Below are positions 1-7,687 of a stretch of 18,202 bases of DNA, piece after piece. The stretch comes from an uncultured Collinsella sp. (GTDB taxonomy: Bacteria; Actinomycetota; Coriobacteriia; Coriobacteriales; Coriobacteriaceae). The notes under the pieces are model-generated. The model made no database searches and was not told where the DNA came from. It was given only the letters and a program-made list of their open reading frames with translations. Made by a program: the position numbers and the translations under genes. The DNA is taken from assembly GCA_900543945.1 (NCBI GenBank), contig UQTN01000039.1, forward strand, positions 1 to 18,202, read 5' to 3'. Every line of letters starts with the position of its first letter. Positions within the stretch are counted from its first letter, which is position 1.

Positions 1-1041
1 CCCGGCCGGTATGTTCAGGGGCCGGGCGAACTTTCGCGTCAGGGCAGGTATTTGTCATGGTTGGGCTGCGCTGCCTATGTCTTGTTTGACCAGGGCACCG
101 AGGATCGGCTGTGCAGGCAGATCGTCGATGGATTTCTGGATGAAGATCTAAGCGAGCCGTTCTTTAAGATTTACAACGGTCCGTGTACGGAAGATGCCGT
201 TGTCGAAATGGCCAAGGAAGCCCAGGCCGAGTATTGCGACATGGTGGTGGGCATTGGCGGCGGCAAGATGCTCGATATCGCAAAGGCCGTTGCGTTTTAT
301 GCTGAGCTGCCGTTGTGTGTATGCCCCACGGCGGCTTCGATGGACGGTCCGTGCAGCGCGATTTCGGTGCTGTATCACGAGGATGGGTCGTTCGATCGCT
401 ATCTGATGCTCGAGAAGAATCCGGACCTGGTCGTGGTCGATACCAACGTGGTCGCGGCGGCCCCACTGCGTATGACGGTCGCTGGTATGGGCGATGCGCT
501 GGCAACGTACTTCGAGGCGCGTTCGTGCGCCGCGACGAGAGGTGCGAACGAGCACGGTGGCGCGCCGGGGCACTTGGCACTGGTCGCGGCACGTGCCTGC
601 TACGACACGCTTATGGAATGCGGCGTCGCTGCCAAGCGCGATCTCAAAAAGGGGCGTACATCACCGGCGGTTGAACGCCTGATCGAGTGCAACATCCTGC
701 TTTCGGGCGTTGGCTTTGAGAGCGGTGGCTTGGCGTTGGCGCATGCCATCGCCAACGGCCTGACGATTTTGCCCGAGTGCAAGGCTATGCACGGCGAGGC
801 CGTGGCGTTTGGTCTGGTGGTCCAGCTTCGTCTGGAGCGTGCGCCCGAGCTTGAACAGGTGCTCGAGTTTTGTCAGCGCGTCGGTCTGCCGACGACGCTC
901 GAGGAGCTGGGCCTTGGCGAGATTTCCGATGCCGACCTGATGAGCGTTGCGGATGCGGCCTTTAGAAACGAACGCAATATGGCCAACGAGCAGGCCAAGG
1001 TGACCAAGCAAAAGCTCGTCGAGCTCATGCGCGAGGCATAG
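1..1041 (+). CDS. gldA: Glycerol dehydrogenase, 5' end outside the window
   Basis: Iron/zinc-type alcohol dehydrogenase family protein that oxidises glycerol to dihydroxyacetone with NAD+, in the cytoplasm. The reading frame is open from base 1 and the first visible residues (PGRYVQGPGEL) match the usual GldA N-terminus, so only a few codons are missing; the apparent TTG start at 52 is internal. 346 residues are visible, against about 365 for the family. Visible marks are the NAD-binding GIGGGK loop (near residue 84 of the visible part), PTAASMDGPCSAIS, and the metal ligands: Asp in GMGDALATYFEAR, His in LALAHAIANG and His in MHGEAVAFG. The FESGGLALAHA stretch is near-diagnostic. A single gene before a hairpin at 1073-1101; no partner dihydroxyacetone kinase is visible here. 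Confidence 0.93.
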   Translation, partial: PGRYVQGPGELSRQGRYLSWLGCAAYVLFDQGTEDRLCRQIVDGFLDEDLSEPFFKIYNGPCTEDAVVEMAKEAQAEYCDMVVGIGGGKMLDIAKAVAFYAELPLCVCPTAASMDGPCSAISVLYHEDGSFDRYLMLEKNPDLVVVDTNVVAAAPLRMTVAGMGDALATYFEARSCAATRGANEHGGAPGHLALVAARACYDTLMECGVAAKRDLKKGRTSPAVERLIECNILLSGVGFESGGLALAHAIANGLTILPECKAMHGEAVAFGLVVQLRLERAPELEQVLEFCQRVGLPTTLEELGLGEISDADLMSVADAAFRNERNMANEQAKVTKQKLVELMREA

Positions 1042-1072
1042 CTTGGCGCTTGATCGACCTTGTGCAATCGGG

Positions 1073-1101
1073 GCGGCGATAGGCCATAGGCTATTTGCCG
1101 C
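1073..1101 (+). terminator. Possible gldA terminator hairpin
   Basis: GCGGC pairs with GCCGC around a second ATAG/CTAT stem with small bulges, about 30 bases after the gldA stop. It has no T-tract after it, so it is a weak intrinsic terminator at best. Confidence 0.3.
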
Positions 1102-1121
1102 AAAGGTGCTCCGCGTGTAAT

Positions 1122-1152
1122 TTGCCCGAGGCACGGGCCGATAGCGTATTAT
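1122..1152 (+). promoter_or_regulatory. Tentative promoter of the ferredoxin gene
   Basis: TTGCCC (1122-1127) and TATTAT (1147-1152) are separated by 19 bases, longer than ideal, and lie 41 bases before the start codon. Pattern match only. Confidence 0.3.
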
Positions 1153-1192
1153 TATCTCTTGCTTGTTTGCACTGCTCAGGGAGGGGCCGCGC

Positions 1193-2446
1193 ATGGCGCA
1201 GGAACACGATCTGTTTGATGACATTATCGAGATCAGCAAGGGTTTCGACTTTCTTAAAAACCCGCTTGGCGGCGTGACCGACGCGCTCGATCCGTCGGCG
1301 CCGCAGTGGAATCCTGCCGACTACAAGGAGCGTCCGCGCGGCAACACGATTCCGTGTCTGACCTGCAAAAACGAAAAGAGCGGCTGCACCGCGTGCATGG
1401 ACGTGTGCCCGGTCAACGCCATCGAGGTCGAGGAAGACGCCATCGAGATTCTAGACTCCTGTCGCAAGTGCGGCCTGTGCGCCGCTGCCTGTCCGACCGA
1501 GGCGATCATCTCGCCGCGCTTGGCGCCCAAAAACCTCTATGACGATATCGTCTCTGCTGCTACGAGCCACGAGACCGCCTACGTCACCTGCACGCGCGCC
1601 CTTAAGCGCATGCCGCGCGAGAACGAGGTCGTCGTTGCCTGCGTGGGCGATATTACGGCCGAGACCTGGTTCTCGGTACTGGCCGACTATCCCAACGTGA
1701 GCGTGTACCTGCCGTTGGGCGTGTGCGATAAGTGCCGCAACACCGGCGGCGAGGACATGCTGGGCGAGGCGATTGCGAAGGCCGAGGAATGGGCCGGTAC
1801 GGGCATGGGTCTTGAGGTCGACCCCAAGAGCCTCAAATGCCATAAGCGCCGCGAGTACGAGCGCAAGGAGTACATGGAAAAGATCGCCCGCACCACGGGC
1901 CTAACCGTGACTAAGCTCAACCCGGCGACGGCGGCGCTAGCTTCGGTGGCACAGAAGCTCAAAGCCCATCGTCATCAGATTACCCAGCTGGAGCGCACAC
2001 TCAACACCATGTGCGGTACCACGACGACCAAGCGTCGCCGTTCGCTTACGCACGGGCGACAGCTGGTGCTCTCGACGCTGCAAAACCACCCCGAGCTTGC
2101 CAAGAACATGCAAGTAAGCACGCCGGAGTGCGATTTTGACAAGTGCACGTCGTGCGGCGAGTGTGTCAATGTATGTCCCACGTTCGCCTGCGATTTGGTG
2201 GGAAGCGGCCGCTTTGCGTTGGAGTCCACGTATTGTTTGGGCTGCGGTGCCTGCGTCAAGGTGTGCCCCGAGCATGCGCTCAAGTTAGTTAAGCATGACG
2301 CGTCCAATCTGGTCGTCGTCGATCCCGAAGCCGAGGAAAAGGCCGCCCAGAAGGCGAAGGCTCACGAAGAAGCTGAGAAGGTCAAGGCCGAGGCAAAGGC
2401 CAAGCTTGACAAGATGCTCGACCAGGTGGAAAAGCTCGCGGACTAG
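1193..2446 (+). CDS. 4Fe-4S multi-cluster ferredoxin-like protein
   Basis: Predicted cytoplasmic electron-transfer protein of 417 aa. The ATG at 1193 is chosen because a GGGAGGGG Shine-Dalgarno lies 6 bases upstream; an in-frame ATG at 1163 lacks one. Two ferredoxin modules are visible: the N-terminal one has Cys at about 55, 58, 65, 68, 72, 90, 93, 96 and 100 (CLTCKN, CTACMDVCP, CRKCGLCAAACP), and the C-terminal one has CTSCGECVNVCP and CLGCGACVKVCP. Between them is a domain with YLPLGVCDKCRNTGGED and a conserved-looking VVVACVGDI strand, recalling the MvhD/F420-hydrogenase delta or hydrogenase-accessory type, but I cannot assign it. The tail is a Lys/Glu/Ala-rich helix. No operon partner shows its redox partner; it sits alone between gldA and ychF. 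Confidence 0.85.
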   Translation: MAQEHDLFDDIIEISKGFDFLKNPLGGVTDALDPSAPQWNPADYKERPRGNTIPCLTCKNEKSGCTACMDVCPVNAIEVEEDAIEILDSCRKCGLCAAACPTEAIISPRLAPKNLYDDIVSAATSHETAYVTCTRALKRMPRENEVVVACVGDITAETWFSVLADYPNVSVYLPLGVCDKCRNTGGEDMLGEAIAKAEEWAGTGMGLEVDPKSLKCHKRREYERKEYMEKIARTTGLTVTKLNPATAALASVAQKLKAHRHQITQLERTLNTMCGTTTTKRRRSLTHGRQLVLSTLQNHPELAKNMQVSTPECDFDKCTSCGECVNVCPTFACDLVGSGRFALESTYCLGCGACVKVCPEHALKLVKHDASNLVVVDPEAEEKAAQKAKAHEEAEKVKAEAKAKLDKMLDQVEKLAD

Positions 2447-2493
2447 TCAGCGACCTCTATCTCTGCTTCATTCGTGCCGCCGTGGCGTCCGGG

Positions 2494-2523
2494 TTCGCCC
2501 AGATGCTGCGGCGGCGCTATACT
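2494..2523 (+). promoter_or_regulatory. Tentative ychF promoter
   Basis: TATACT at 2518-2523 is a good -10; TTCGCC at 2494-2499 is a weak -35 with an 18-base spacer. A 7-bp inverted repeat (GCCGCCG 2476-2482 / CGGCGGC 2509-2515) wraps the -35 and may also end the ferredoxin transcript. Confidence 0.4.
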
Positions 2524-2560
2524 TATGCAGTTTGAAATGCTTGTACCAAAAGGAGCTGTC

Positions 2561-3637
2561 GTGTCCCTTTCCATCGGTATCGTGGGCCTGCCCAACGTAG
2601 GCAAGTCGACGCTGTTCACCGCGCTTACCAAAAAGACCGGCCTTGCCGCCAATTACCCGTTCGCCACGATCGACCCCAACGTGGGTATCGTCGATGTGCC
2701 CGATAGCCGTCTGCAAAAGCTCGCCGACATCGTCAACCCGGGTCGCATTGTGCCGGCGACGGTCGAGTTCGTCGACATCGCAGGTCTGGTGAAGGGCGCT
2801 AACGAGGGCGAGGGTCTGGGTAACCAGTTCCTGGCCAACATTCGCGAGACCGACGCCATCTGCGAGGTCGTGCGCTACTTTAAGGACCCCAACGTTATGC
2901 GCGAGGTGGGCCGCACGGGCGAGTTCGTCGATCCCGCCGGTGACGCCGACACCATCATGACCGAGCTTATCCTGGCCGACATGGGCACGCTCGAGAAGCA
3001 GCTGCCTAAGCTCGAGAAGGAGGCCAAGCGCGACAAGGAGCTCATGCCCAAGTTCGAGGTCGCCAAGCGCCTGCTTGCCTGGCTCAACGAGGGCAAGCGC
3101 GCTGCGTCCATGGAGATGACCGACGAGGAACGTGCTGCCGCTAAGGGCCTGTTCCTGCTCACCATGAAGCCCATCCTGTACGTGGCCAACGTAGACGAGG
3201 ACATGCTCAACGAGGACCTGGCGCCCATCGACGGCGTCAAGCCGCTGCCCATCTGTGCCAAGATCGAGGCCGAGCTTTCCGAGCTCGATCCCGAGGACGC
3301 GGCCGACTACCTGGAGAGCTTGGGCCTGGAGCAGCCCGGCCTGGACGTGCTCGCGCAGGCGGCCTATAAGCTGCTCGGCCTGCAGTCGTTCTTTACGGCT
3401 GGCGAGATGGAGGTCAAGGCCTGGACGGTTCGCCAGGGCGCGACCGCTCCGCAGGCTGCCGGTGTCATCCACACCGACTTTGAACGCGGCTTTATTAAGG
3501 CCGAGGTCATTGGCTATGACGACTATATCGAGCTCGGCGGCGAGCAGGGCGCCAAGGCCGCCGGCAAGCTGCGTATTGAGGGCAAGGACTATGTCATGGC
3601 CGATGGCGACGTCGTGCACTTCCGCTTTAACGTGTAA
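2561..3637 (+). CDS. ychF: Redox-regulated ATPase/GTPase YchF (Obg family)
   Basis: Universal Obg-family P-loop NTPase that binds ribosomes and prefers ATP; linked to translation and stress control in other bacteria. The start is the GTG at 2561: AAAGGAG lies 5 bases before it and the protein then begins MSLSIGIVGLPNVGKST as in the family, giving 358 aa (usual about 363). An in-frame extension to 2474 is not supported. Seen: P-loop G9-S16 (GLPNVGKS), switch II DIAGLVKGANEGEGLGNQFL, and the G4 motif written NVDE instead of NKxD, the hallmark of YchF that relaxes guanine specificity. The C-terminal TGS domain (about residues 275-358) ends ADGDVVHFRFNV. The membrane-protein gene follows after 11 bases, so the two are probably co-transcribed. 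Confidence 0.97.
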   Translation: MSLSIGIVGLPNVGKSTLFTALTKKTGLAANYPFATIDPNVGIVDVPDSRLQKLADIVNPGRIVPATVEFVDIAGLVKGANEGEGLGNQFLANIRETDAICEVVRYFKDPNVMREVGRTGEFVDPAGDADTIMTELILADMGTLEKQLPKLEKEAKRDKELMPKFEVAKRLLAWLNEGKRAASMEMTDEERAAAKGLFLLTMKPILYVANVDEDMLNEDLAPIDGVKPLPICAKIEAELSELDPEDAADYLESLGLEQPGLDVLAQAAYKLLGLQSFFTAGEMEVKAWTVRQGATAPQAAGVIHTDFERGFIKAEVIGYDDYIELGGEQGAKAAGKLRIEGKDYVMADGDVVHFRFNV

Positions 3638-3648
3638 GGACGACGCAC

Positions 3649-4032
3649 ATGTTTAAATATGGCAAAAAAGCCGGCTACATGGGTATTGCGCTGCTCGTGC
3701 TTGCGGTGATTCCGCTGGTGGTCGCAGCGTGTGTTATCCCCAACATTGGTCCCGAGGTGGCAACAAAGTTTAATGCCGCCGGCGAGGCGACGCGCTGGGG
3801 CAAGAGCTACGAGTTGCTGGCACTGCCGGTGCTCAACCTGCTGCTGAGCGTGGCGACGTACTTTACGGCGGGACGCCAGGCTAAAAACAATGATGACTCC
3901 GCCGCCATGGCGCGCATCGTGTGCGAGCGCTACCTGCGCAACGGTTGCATCACGGGTGTGTTCCTCAACGTGGTCAACGTTTACTTTATGTACTCGGCGA
4001 TTACCGGAACGGGCTTTGGCCTTGGTTTCTAG
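3649..4032 (+). CDS. Small DUF1648-like membrane protein
   Basis: A 127-aa integral membrane protein. Helix 1 is about residues 11-31 (GIALLVLAVIPLVVAACVIP); it is followed by a segment IGPEVATKFNAAGEATRWGKS that fits the DUF1648 pattern (IPxHFnxxGxxdrwGsK), then a second helix near 54-70 and a third near 98-118. Proteins with this domain include SdpI-type immunity proteins, but here the domain stands alone and no toxin gene is nearby, so immunity is not claimed. ATG at 3649 follows AAGGA about 8 bases upstream and lies 11 bases after the ychF stop, which suggests a shared transcript. It ends only 9 bases from the stop of the opposing gene at 4042. Confidence 0.72.
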   Translation: MFKYGKKAGYMGIALLVLAVIPLVVAACVIPNIGPEVATKFNAAGEATRWGKSYELLALPVLNLLLSVATYFTAGRQAKNNDDSAAMARIVCERYLRNGCITGVFLNVVNVYFMYSAITGTGFGLGF

Positions 4033-4041
4033 CTTGTCCTT

Positions 4042-4431
4042 TTAGGCAACGAGTCTGCACATATATTCAATGGCTGCTGCGAGGCCGCCGCTCGATCGTG
4101 GTTTAAAGACCATGTCGGCGGCGGTCTCGTTTTCGTATCCGGCGCCACGAAGGGCGAGTGCGATGCCGGCTTCTAGAAGGAGCGGCAGGCCGCGTTGGCT
4201 GGTTGCGATTACGGCAGCCTGATTGAGCGGGCAGCTGTGCGTTTGGCATTGGATGGCAAGTTCACCTTGCGCCGGGCAAGGGATCAGAACGGCGGCGACG
4301 CGACTTGATAGCAATGCAAATGCTGTGCGCTCATCGGGCAAAAGGCATTCGGCTTCAACGACGACGAGCTTGGGCGGTGCGCTGTTTGTGCGAAGCGTGG
4401 CTCGGTACATGCGGACCGAAGAACCCGACAT
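4042..4431 (-). CDS. Unknown 129-aa protein divergent from an XRE regulator
   Basis: Not recognised. The start is set to the ATG at 4431 because AGGAG lies 6 bases upstream; an in-frame ATG at 4455 has no such site. The order of segments (KLVVVEAE, then AAVLIPCP, then AAVIATS, then MVFKPRSSGGLAAAIEYM) alternates strand and helix, and the KP near the end recalls the beta5-alpha5 corner of response-regulator receiver domains, but the acidic pocket is not evident, so this is only a weak likeness. There are several Cys (e.g. LIPCP, IQCQTHSC). No signal peptide or clear membrane helix. The gene faces away from the XRE gene and shares with it the palindrome at 4459-4474, so it is probably under that repressor's control. 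Confidence 0.6.
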   Translation of the reverse strand: MSGSSVRMYRATLRTNSAPPKLVVVEAECLLPDERTAFALLSSRVAAVLIPCPAQGELAIQCQTHSCPLNQAAVIATSQRGLPLLLEAGIALALRGAGYENETAADMVFKPRSSGGLAAAIEYMCRLVA

Positions 4432-4458
4432 AGAAAACTCCTGTGTATTCGGCAAAAG

Positions 4459-4474
4459 GTAAACTATAGTTTAC
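4459..4474. promoter_or_regulatory. Perfect 16-bp palindrome, likely XRE operator
   Basis: GTAAACTATAGTTTAC reads the same on both strands. It lies in the 76-bp gap between two divergent starts (4431 and 4508), which is where a small XRE-type autoregulator usually binds. It overlaps the proposed -10 of the leftward gene and contains TATAGT on both strands. Confidence 0.7.
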
Positions 4475-4497
4475 GTTTTTGTTCAGCTCCATTTCAA
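4468..4497 (-). promoter_or_regulatory. Likely promoter of the leftward 129-aa gene
   Basis: On the minus strand TTGAAA (4497-4492), an 18-base spacer and TAAACT (4473-4468). The -10 falls inside the palindrome, so a bound repressor would block it. No equally good -35 is seen for the rightward XRE gene, whose -10 may be TATAGT at 4465-4470. Confidence 0.45.
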
Positions 4498-4507
4498 ACT
4501 CGGCTGC

Positions 4508-4726
4508 ATGGACGAACGTGCGAAACAGATTCTTGGCAGGCGGGTCGAAGAGACACGCAGGGACCTTGGTATCTCCAAGGTTGATTTTTGTGTGGCGACA
4601 GGAATCAGCCGACCCTACCTCGACCGAATCGAAGATGGGACGGCAAATTTCACGCTCAAGGTTCTATTTAAGATCGCACCCGCACTCGGCATGACGGTGT
4701 CAGAGCTTCTCGAGGGTATCGAATAG
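4508..4726 (+). CDS. Small XRE-family helix-turn-helix regulator
   Basis: A 72-aa stand-alone HTH_3/XRE DNA-binding protein. The HTH runs from about residue 8 to 65: GRRVEETRRDLGISKVDFC, then ATGISRPYLDRIEDGTANFT (turn and recognition helix), then KVLFKIAPALGMTVSELLEG. There is no C-terminal sensory or protease domain, so it probably acts as a simple dimeric repressor. ATG at 4508 is the only credible start; the Shine-Dalgarno is poor. It is divergent from the unknown gene ending at 4042 and likely represses both itself and that gene through the palindrome at 4459-4474. A 7-bp inverted repeat (GGGTATC 4714-4720 / GATACCC 4729-4735) spans its stop codon, between it and the opposing ansA gene. 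Confidence 0.88.
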   Translation: MDERAKQILGRRVEETRRDLGISKVDFCVATGISRPYLDRIEDGTANFTLKVLFKIAPALGMTVSELLEGIE

Positions 4727-4748
4727 GGGATACCCGTCGACAACTGAA

Positions 4749-5762
4749 TTACGCCATCGGGATGCGGTCGTGGTTGACTTGGCTGTAGAACAGGCGCTGG
4801 ATCTCGGCGGCATCACGTGACTGGCCGAGTGCCCACATGGTCTTGGCCACGAGCGTCTCGGTGGTCATGTCGTCGCCGCGCAGAATGCCCGGATGATCGG
4901 CGTAAGCACGGCCGACCTCATAAACACCCAGGTCAAGGCCCTCTTCGGGGACCTGCGTGGTCATAACGACAGTGCGACCCGAATCGACCCAGCGGAAAAT
5001 TGCCTCTTGGAACGACTCGCCCGACTCACCAAACTCGGGGATACCGCCAATGCCAAAGGTCTCCAGAATCACAGCGTCGTAGCTATCGGCAAGAGCGTCC
5101 AGGATACCCGGGTTCACGCCGGGTGTCAGCTTAAGGACAAATACGCGCGGGTCGATGCTGTCGTAGAAACGAACCGGGTTCTCGTCCTGGTGAGTGCCGT
5201 GGAGTCCGTTGCGAACGATGCGGTCGTTGCGGATATAGGCAATGGGCGGATAGTTGACGCTAATGAACGCGTTAAAGCTCATGGTGCGCTGCTTGCGGGC
5301 GCGCGTGCCGGCAATGGCTACGCCGCCAAACACGATCGAGACGTCGTGGGAGTGCTCGTCGAGCGCATAGAGCAGGCTCTGGTACAGGTTGAGCTTGGCG
5401 TCGGTAAAGGGATTGCCCATGGGCTTTTGCGAGCCGGTGAGTACGATGGGCTTGGGGCTGTCCTGAATCAGATAGGAAAGCGCCGCCGCGGTGTAGCTCA
5501 TGGTGTCGGTGCCGTGCAGAATCACGAAGCCGTCGTGATCGGCATAACCCTCGACGATGACGTCGCGGATACGCATCCAGTCGCTCGGACGCATATTGGT
5601 GCTGTCGATGTTCATGGGCTGCACGACGTCGAGCTCGCAGAGGCCCGAGATCTCGGGGACGCTCTGGGCGAGCTCCTCACCGGTCAGGGCGGGGGAGAGG
5701 CCGTTGCCGTCCTCGGTCGATGCGATGGTGCCGCCCGTGGCGATGAGAAGGATGCGCTTCAT
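4749..5762 (-). CDS. ansA: L-asparaginase, type I (cytoplasmic)
   Basis: Hydrolyses L-asparagine to aspartate and ammonia. The ATG at 5762 gives 337 aa, matching AnsA (about 338 in E. coli); a GGA site lies 8 bases upstream, and the 24-codon in-frame extension to 5834 has no family support. Seen: the nucleophile loop ATGGTIAST (Thr12), the second active-site loop VILHGTDTMSYTAAALSYL (HGTDT at 83-87), and LTGSQKPMG. There is no signal peptide, so type I rather than the periplasmic type II. The C-terminal domain contains ILETFGIGGIPE and MTTQVPEEGLDLGVYEVG. Single gene, convergent with the XRE gene (22 bases between stops) and divergent from guaA. Confidence 0.95.
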   Translation of the reverse strand: MKRILLIATGGTIASTEDGNGLSPALTGEELAQSVPEISGLCELDVVQPMNIDSTNMRPSDWMRIRDVIVEGYADHDGFVILHGTDTMSYTAAALSYLIQDSPKPIVLTGSQKPMGNPFTDAKLNLYQSLLYALDEHSHDVSIVFGGVAIAGTRARKQRTMSFNAFISVNYPPIAYIRNDRIVRNGLHGTHQDENPVRFYDSIDPRVFVLKLTPGVNPGILDALADSYDAVILETFGIGGIPEFGESGESFQEAIFRWVDSGRTVVMTTQVPEEGLDLGVYEVGRAYADHPGILRGDDMTTETLVAKTMWALGQSRDAAEIQRLFYSQVNHDRIPMA

Positions 5763-5838
5763 GCTGGTATTCCTATCGTATTTGCCGCCGCAGAGGCGGA
5801 GTCGTTCGGCAGTATTGTGGCACAGGGCGTCCAATGTT

Positions 5839-5867
5839 CAAACGTATTACATCATCTGTAACGTTTG
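5839..5867. promoter_or_regulatory. Dyad in the ansA-guaA divergent region
   Basis: CAAACGT-at-TAC, loop ATCATCT, GTA-ACGTTTG: a 10-bp interrupted stem about 77-105 bases before ansA and overlapping the TTGAAC that could serve as its -35. It could be an operator or an RNA hairpin. Nearer guaA, GCGGG (5988-5992) pairs with CCCGC (6006-6010) just before its ribosome site. No good sigma70 promoter for guaA was found; TATAAC at 5948-5953 and TACACT at 5957-5962 are candidate -10s. Confidence 0.35.
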
Positions 5868-6028
5868 GTAACACTTCAATTGCCGTCAAATAGGCCCCGG
5901 TCGTGCGTTTGCCGTGCGCTGATGGCTGCGAGGGACGAGAAACCCCATATAACGTGTACACTATGTAAGCTGTTTTCGTTTATTCGCGCGGGTGGGCACA
6001 GGCTCCCCGCCAACAAGAGGGGGAAACC

Positions 6029-7627
6029 ATGGATCAAAAGGCTTCCGCAAAGGTCCTCGTACTCGACTTTGGTGCGCAGTACGGTCAGCTCATTGCCCGT
6101 CGTGTCCGCGACCTCAACGTGTATTCCGAGATCGTTCCCTGCGACATCTCGGCCGATGAGATTCGCGAAATGAACGCCTCTGCGCTCATCCTCTCTGGCG
6201 GCCCGGCTTCTGTGTATGCCGAGGACGCTCCGTCCATCGATCCCGCCATCTTTGACCTGGGCCTTCCCGTTCTGGGCTTTTGCTACGGCCATCAGATCAC
6301 GGCCGTGACGCTCGGCGGCAAGGTCGGTCACTCCGAGGTGGGCGAATACGGCCGCGCCACCATCACGCGTACGGCCGGCGCCAAGCTCTTTAACTCCACG
6401 CCTATGGAGCAGACCGTGTGGATGAGCCACCGCGACGCCGTGTCCGAGGTGCCCGAGGGCTTTACCGTTACCGCCAGCACCGACGTGTGCCCGGTTGCCG
6501 CCATGGAGTGCGTCGAGCGCAAGATCTTCACCACGCAGTTCCACCCCGAGGTCAAGCACTCCGAGTACGGTCAGCAGCTGCTGAGCAACTTTCTGTTTGA
6601 GATCTGCGGCCTGGAGCCCAACTGGAGCATGGATAACCTGGTCGAGACCATGACAGCCGAGTTCCGCGAGAAGGTCGGCGACGACCGCGTGATTCTGGCC
6701 CTGTCCGGCGGCGTCGACTCCTCCGTCGTGGCTGCGCTGGGCGCTCGCGCCGTGGGCAAGCAGATGACCTGCGTGTTCATCAACCACGGCCTGCTGCGCA
6801 AGGGCGAGCCCGAGCAGGTGGAGGAGGTCTTCACCAAGCAGTTTGACGTCGACTTTATCCACGTCCACGCCGAGGACCGTTATGCCGAGCTTCTGGCCGG
6901 CGTGACCGAGCCCGAGGAGAAGCGCCGCATCATCGGTACGCAGTTCTGGAAAGAGTTCTTCGCCGTGGCGCAGCAGCTCGAGACCGATGGCAAGCCGGTC
7001 AAGTACTTGGCTCAGGGCACCATCTACCCCGACATCATTGAGTCCGGCGCTCGCAAGACGGGCGGCAAGACGGCTACCATCAAGAGCCATCACAATCTGA
7101 TCCCGTTCCCCGAGGGCGTGCACTTCGACCTTATTGAGCCGCTCGACCACTTCTTTAAGGACGAGGTCCGCGCGCTTGGTCTGGCGCTCGGTCTGCCGGG
7201 TCATATCGTGTTCCGCCAGCCTTTCCCGGGCCCGGGTCTGGCCATCCGCATCATCGGTGCGGTCGACAAGGAGAAGCTCGAGATCCTCAAGAATGCCGAC
7301 GCCATCGTGCGCGAGGAGCTCGACGCCTATAACCAGCGTCTGTTTGAGCAGACCGGCGAGCGCAACTCCGAGCATAGCTGCTGGCAGTATTTCGCCGTCC
7401 TGCCCGACATTAAGTCCGTCGGCGTTATGGGCGACGAGCGCACCTACCAGCGCCCAATTATCCTGCGTGCCGTCGAGTCCAGCGATGCCATGACCGCCGA
7501 CTGGGCCAAGCTGCCCTACGACGTCCTGGCCCGCATCTCCGGCCGCATCGTGGCCGAGGTTCCCGGCGCCAACCGCGTGTGCTACGACATCACGTCCAAG
7601 CCGCCCGCGACCATTGAGTGGGAGTAA
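6029..7627 (+). CDS. guaA: GMP synthase (glutamine-hydrolysing)
   Basis: Converts XMP, ATP and glutamine to GMP in the last step of guanine nucleotide synthesis. 532 aa, slightly longer than the usual 510-525. ATG at 6029 has GAGGGGG about 5 bases upstream. The class I glutamine amidotransferase domain (about 8-200) has nucleophile Cys85 in GFCYGHQ and His172/Glu174 in TQFHPEVKHS. The PPi-loop ATP pyrophosphatase domain has SGGVDSS at 226-232, and the C-terminal dimerisation/XMP-binding domain carries RQPFPGPGLAIRIIG and ends TSKPPATIEWE. The final codons plus the stop are duplicated at 15417, which marks the 3' end as an integration site that leaves the protein intact. Confidence 0.98.
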   Translation: MDQKASAKVLVLDFGAQYGQLIARRVRDLNVYSEIVPCDISADEIREMNASALILSGGPASVYAEDAPSIDPAIFDLGLPVLGFCYGHQITAVTLGGKVGHSEVGEYGRATITRTAGAKLFNSTPMEQTVWMSHRDAVSEVPEGFTVTASTDVCPVAAMECVERKIFTTQFHPEVKHSEYGQQLLSNFLFEICGLEPNWSMDNLVETMTAEFREKVGDDRVILALSGGVDSSVVAALGARAVGKQMTCVFINHGLLRKGEPEQVEEVFTKQFDVDFIHVHAEDRYAELLAGVTEPEEKRRIIGTQFWKEFFAVAQQLETDGKPVKYLAQGTIYPDIIESGARKTGGKTATIKSHHNLIPFPEGVHFDLIEPLDHFFKDEVRALGLALGLPGHIVFRQPFPGPGLAIRIIGAVDKEKLEILKNADAIVREELDAYNQRLFEQTGERNSEHSCWQYFAVLPDIKSVGVMGDERTYQRPIILRAVESSDAMTADWAKLPYDVLARISGRIVAEVPGANRVCYDITSKPPATIEWE

Positions 7628-7629
7628 AC
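7613..7629 (+). other. Left attachment site (attL) in the guaA 3' end
   Basis: TGAGTGGGAGTAAAC at 7615-7629 covers the last guaA codons and stop and is repeated exactly at 15417-15431; with two more bases upstream the match is 16 of 17. The guaA 3' end is an established target of tyrosine-recombinase islands. Confidence 0.7.
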
Positions 7630-7645
7630 GATATTCGTTGATTTC

Positions 7646-7687
7646 AAGCCTCTGACCTGCGAAAACAGGTCGGGGGCTTCTTGTTTT
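7646..7687 (+). terminator. Intrinsic terminator after guaA
   Basis: AAGCCTCTGACCTG (7646-7659) pairs over 14 positions (two as G-U) with CAGGTCGGGGGCTT (7666-7679) around a 6-base loop CGAAAA, followed by CTTGTTTTG. It is 18 bases after the guaA stop. It lies just inside the island, so it may have been brought by the element. Confidence 0.88.

Noticed and set aside
2468..3619. 383-codon open frame opposite ychF
   Set aside because: Antisense shadow of ychF with repetitive Leu/Gly/His content and no domain.
4893..5861. 322-codon open frame opposite ansA
   Set aside because: Antisense shadow of a clear asparaginase gene.
5941..6028. Guanine or other riboswitch before guaA
   Set aside because: Only a short hairpin near the ribosome site was found; no purine riboswitch core pattern could be recognised.
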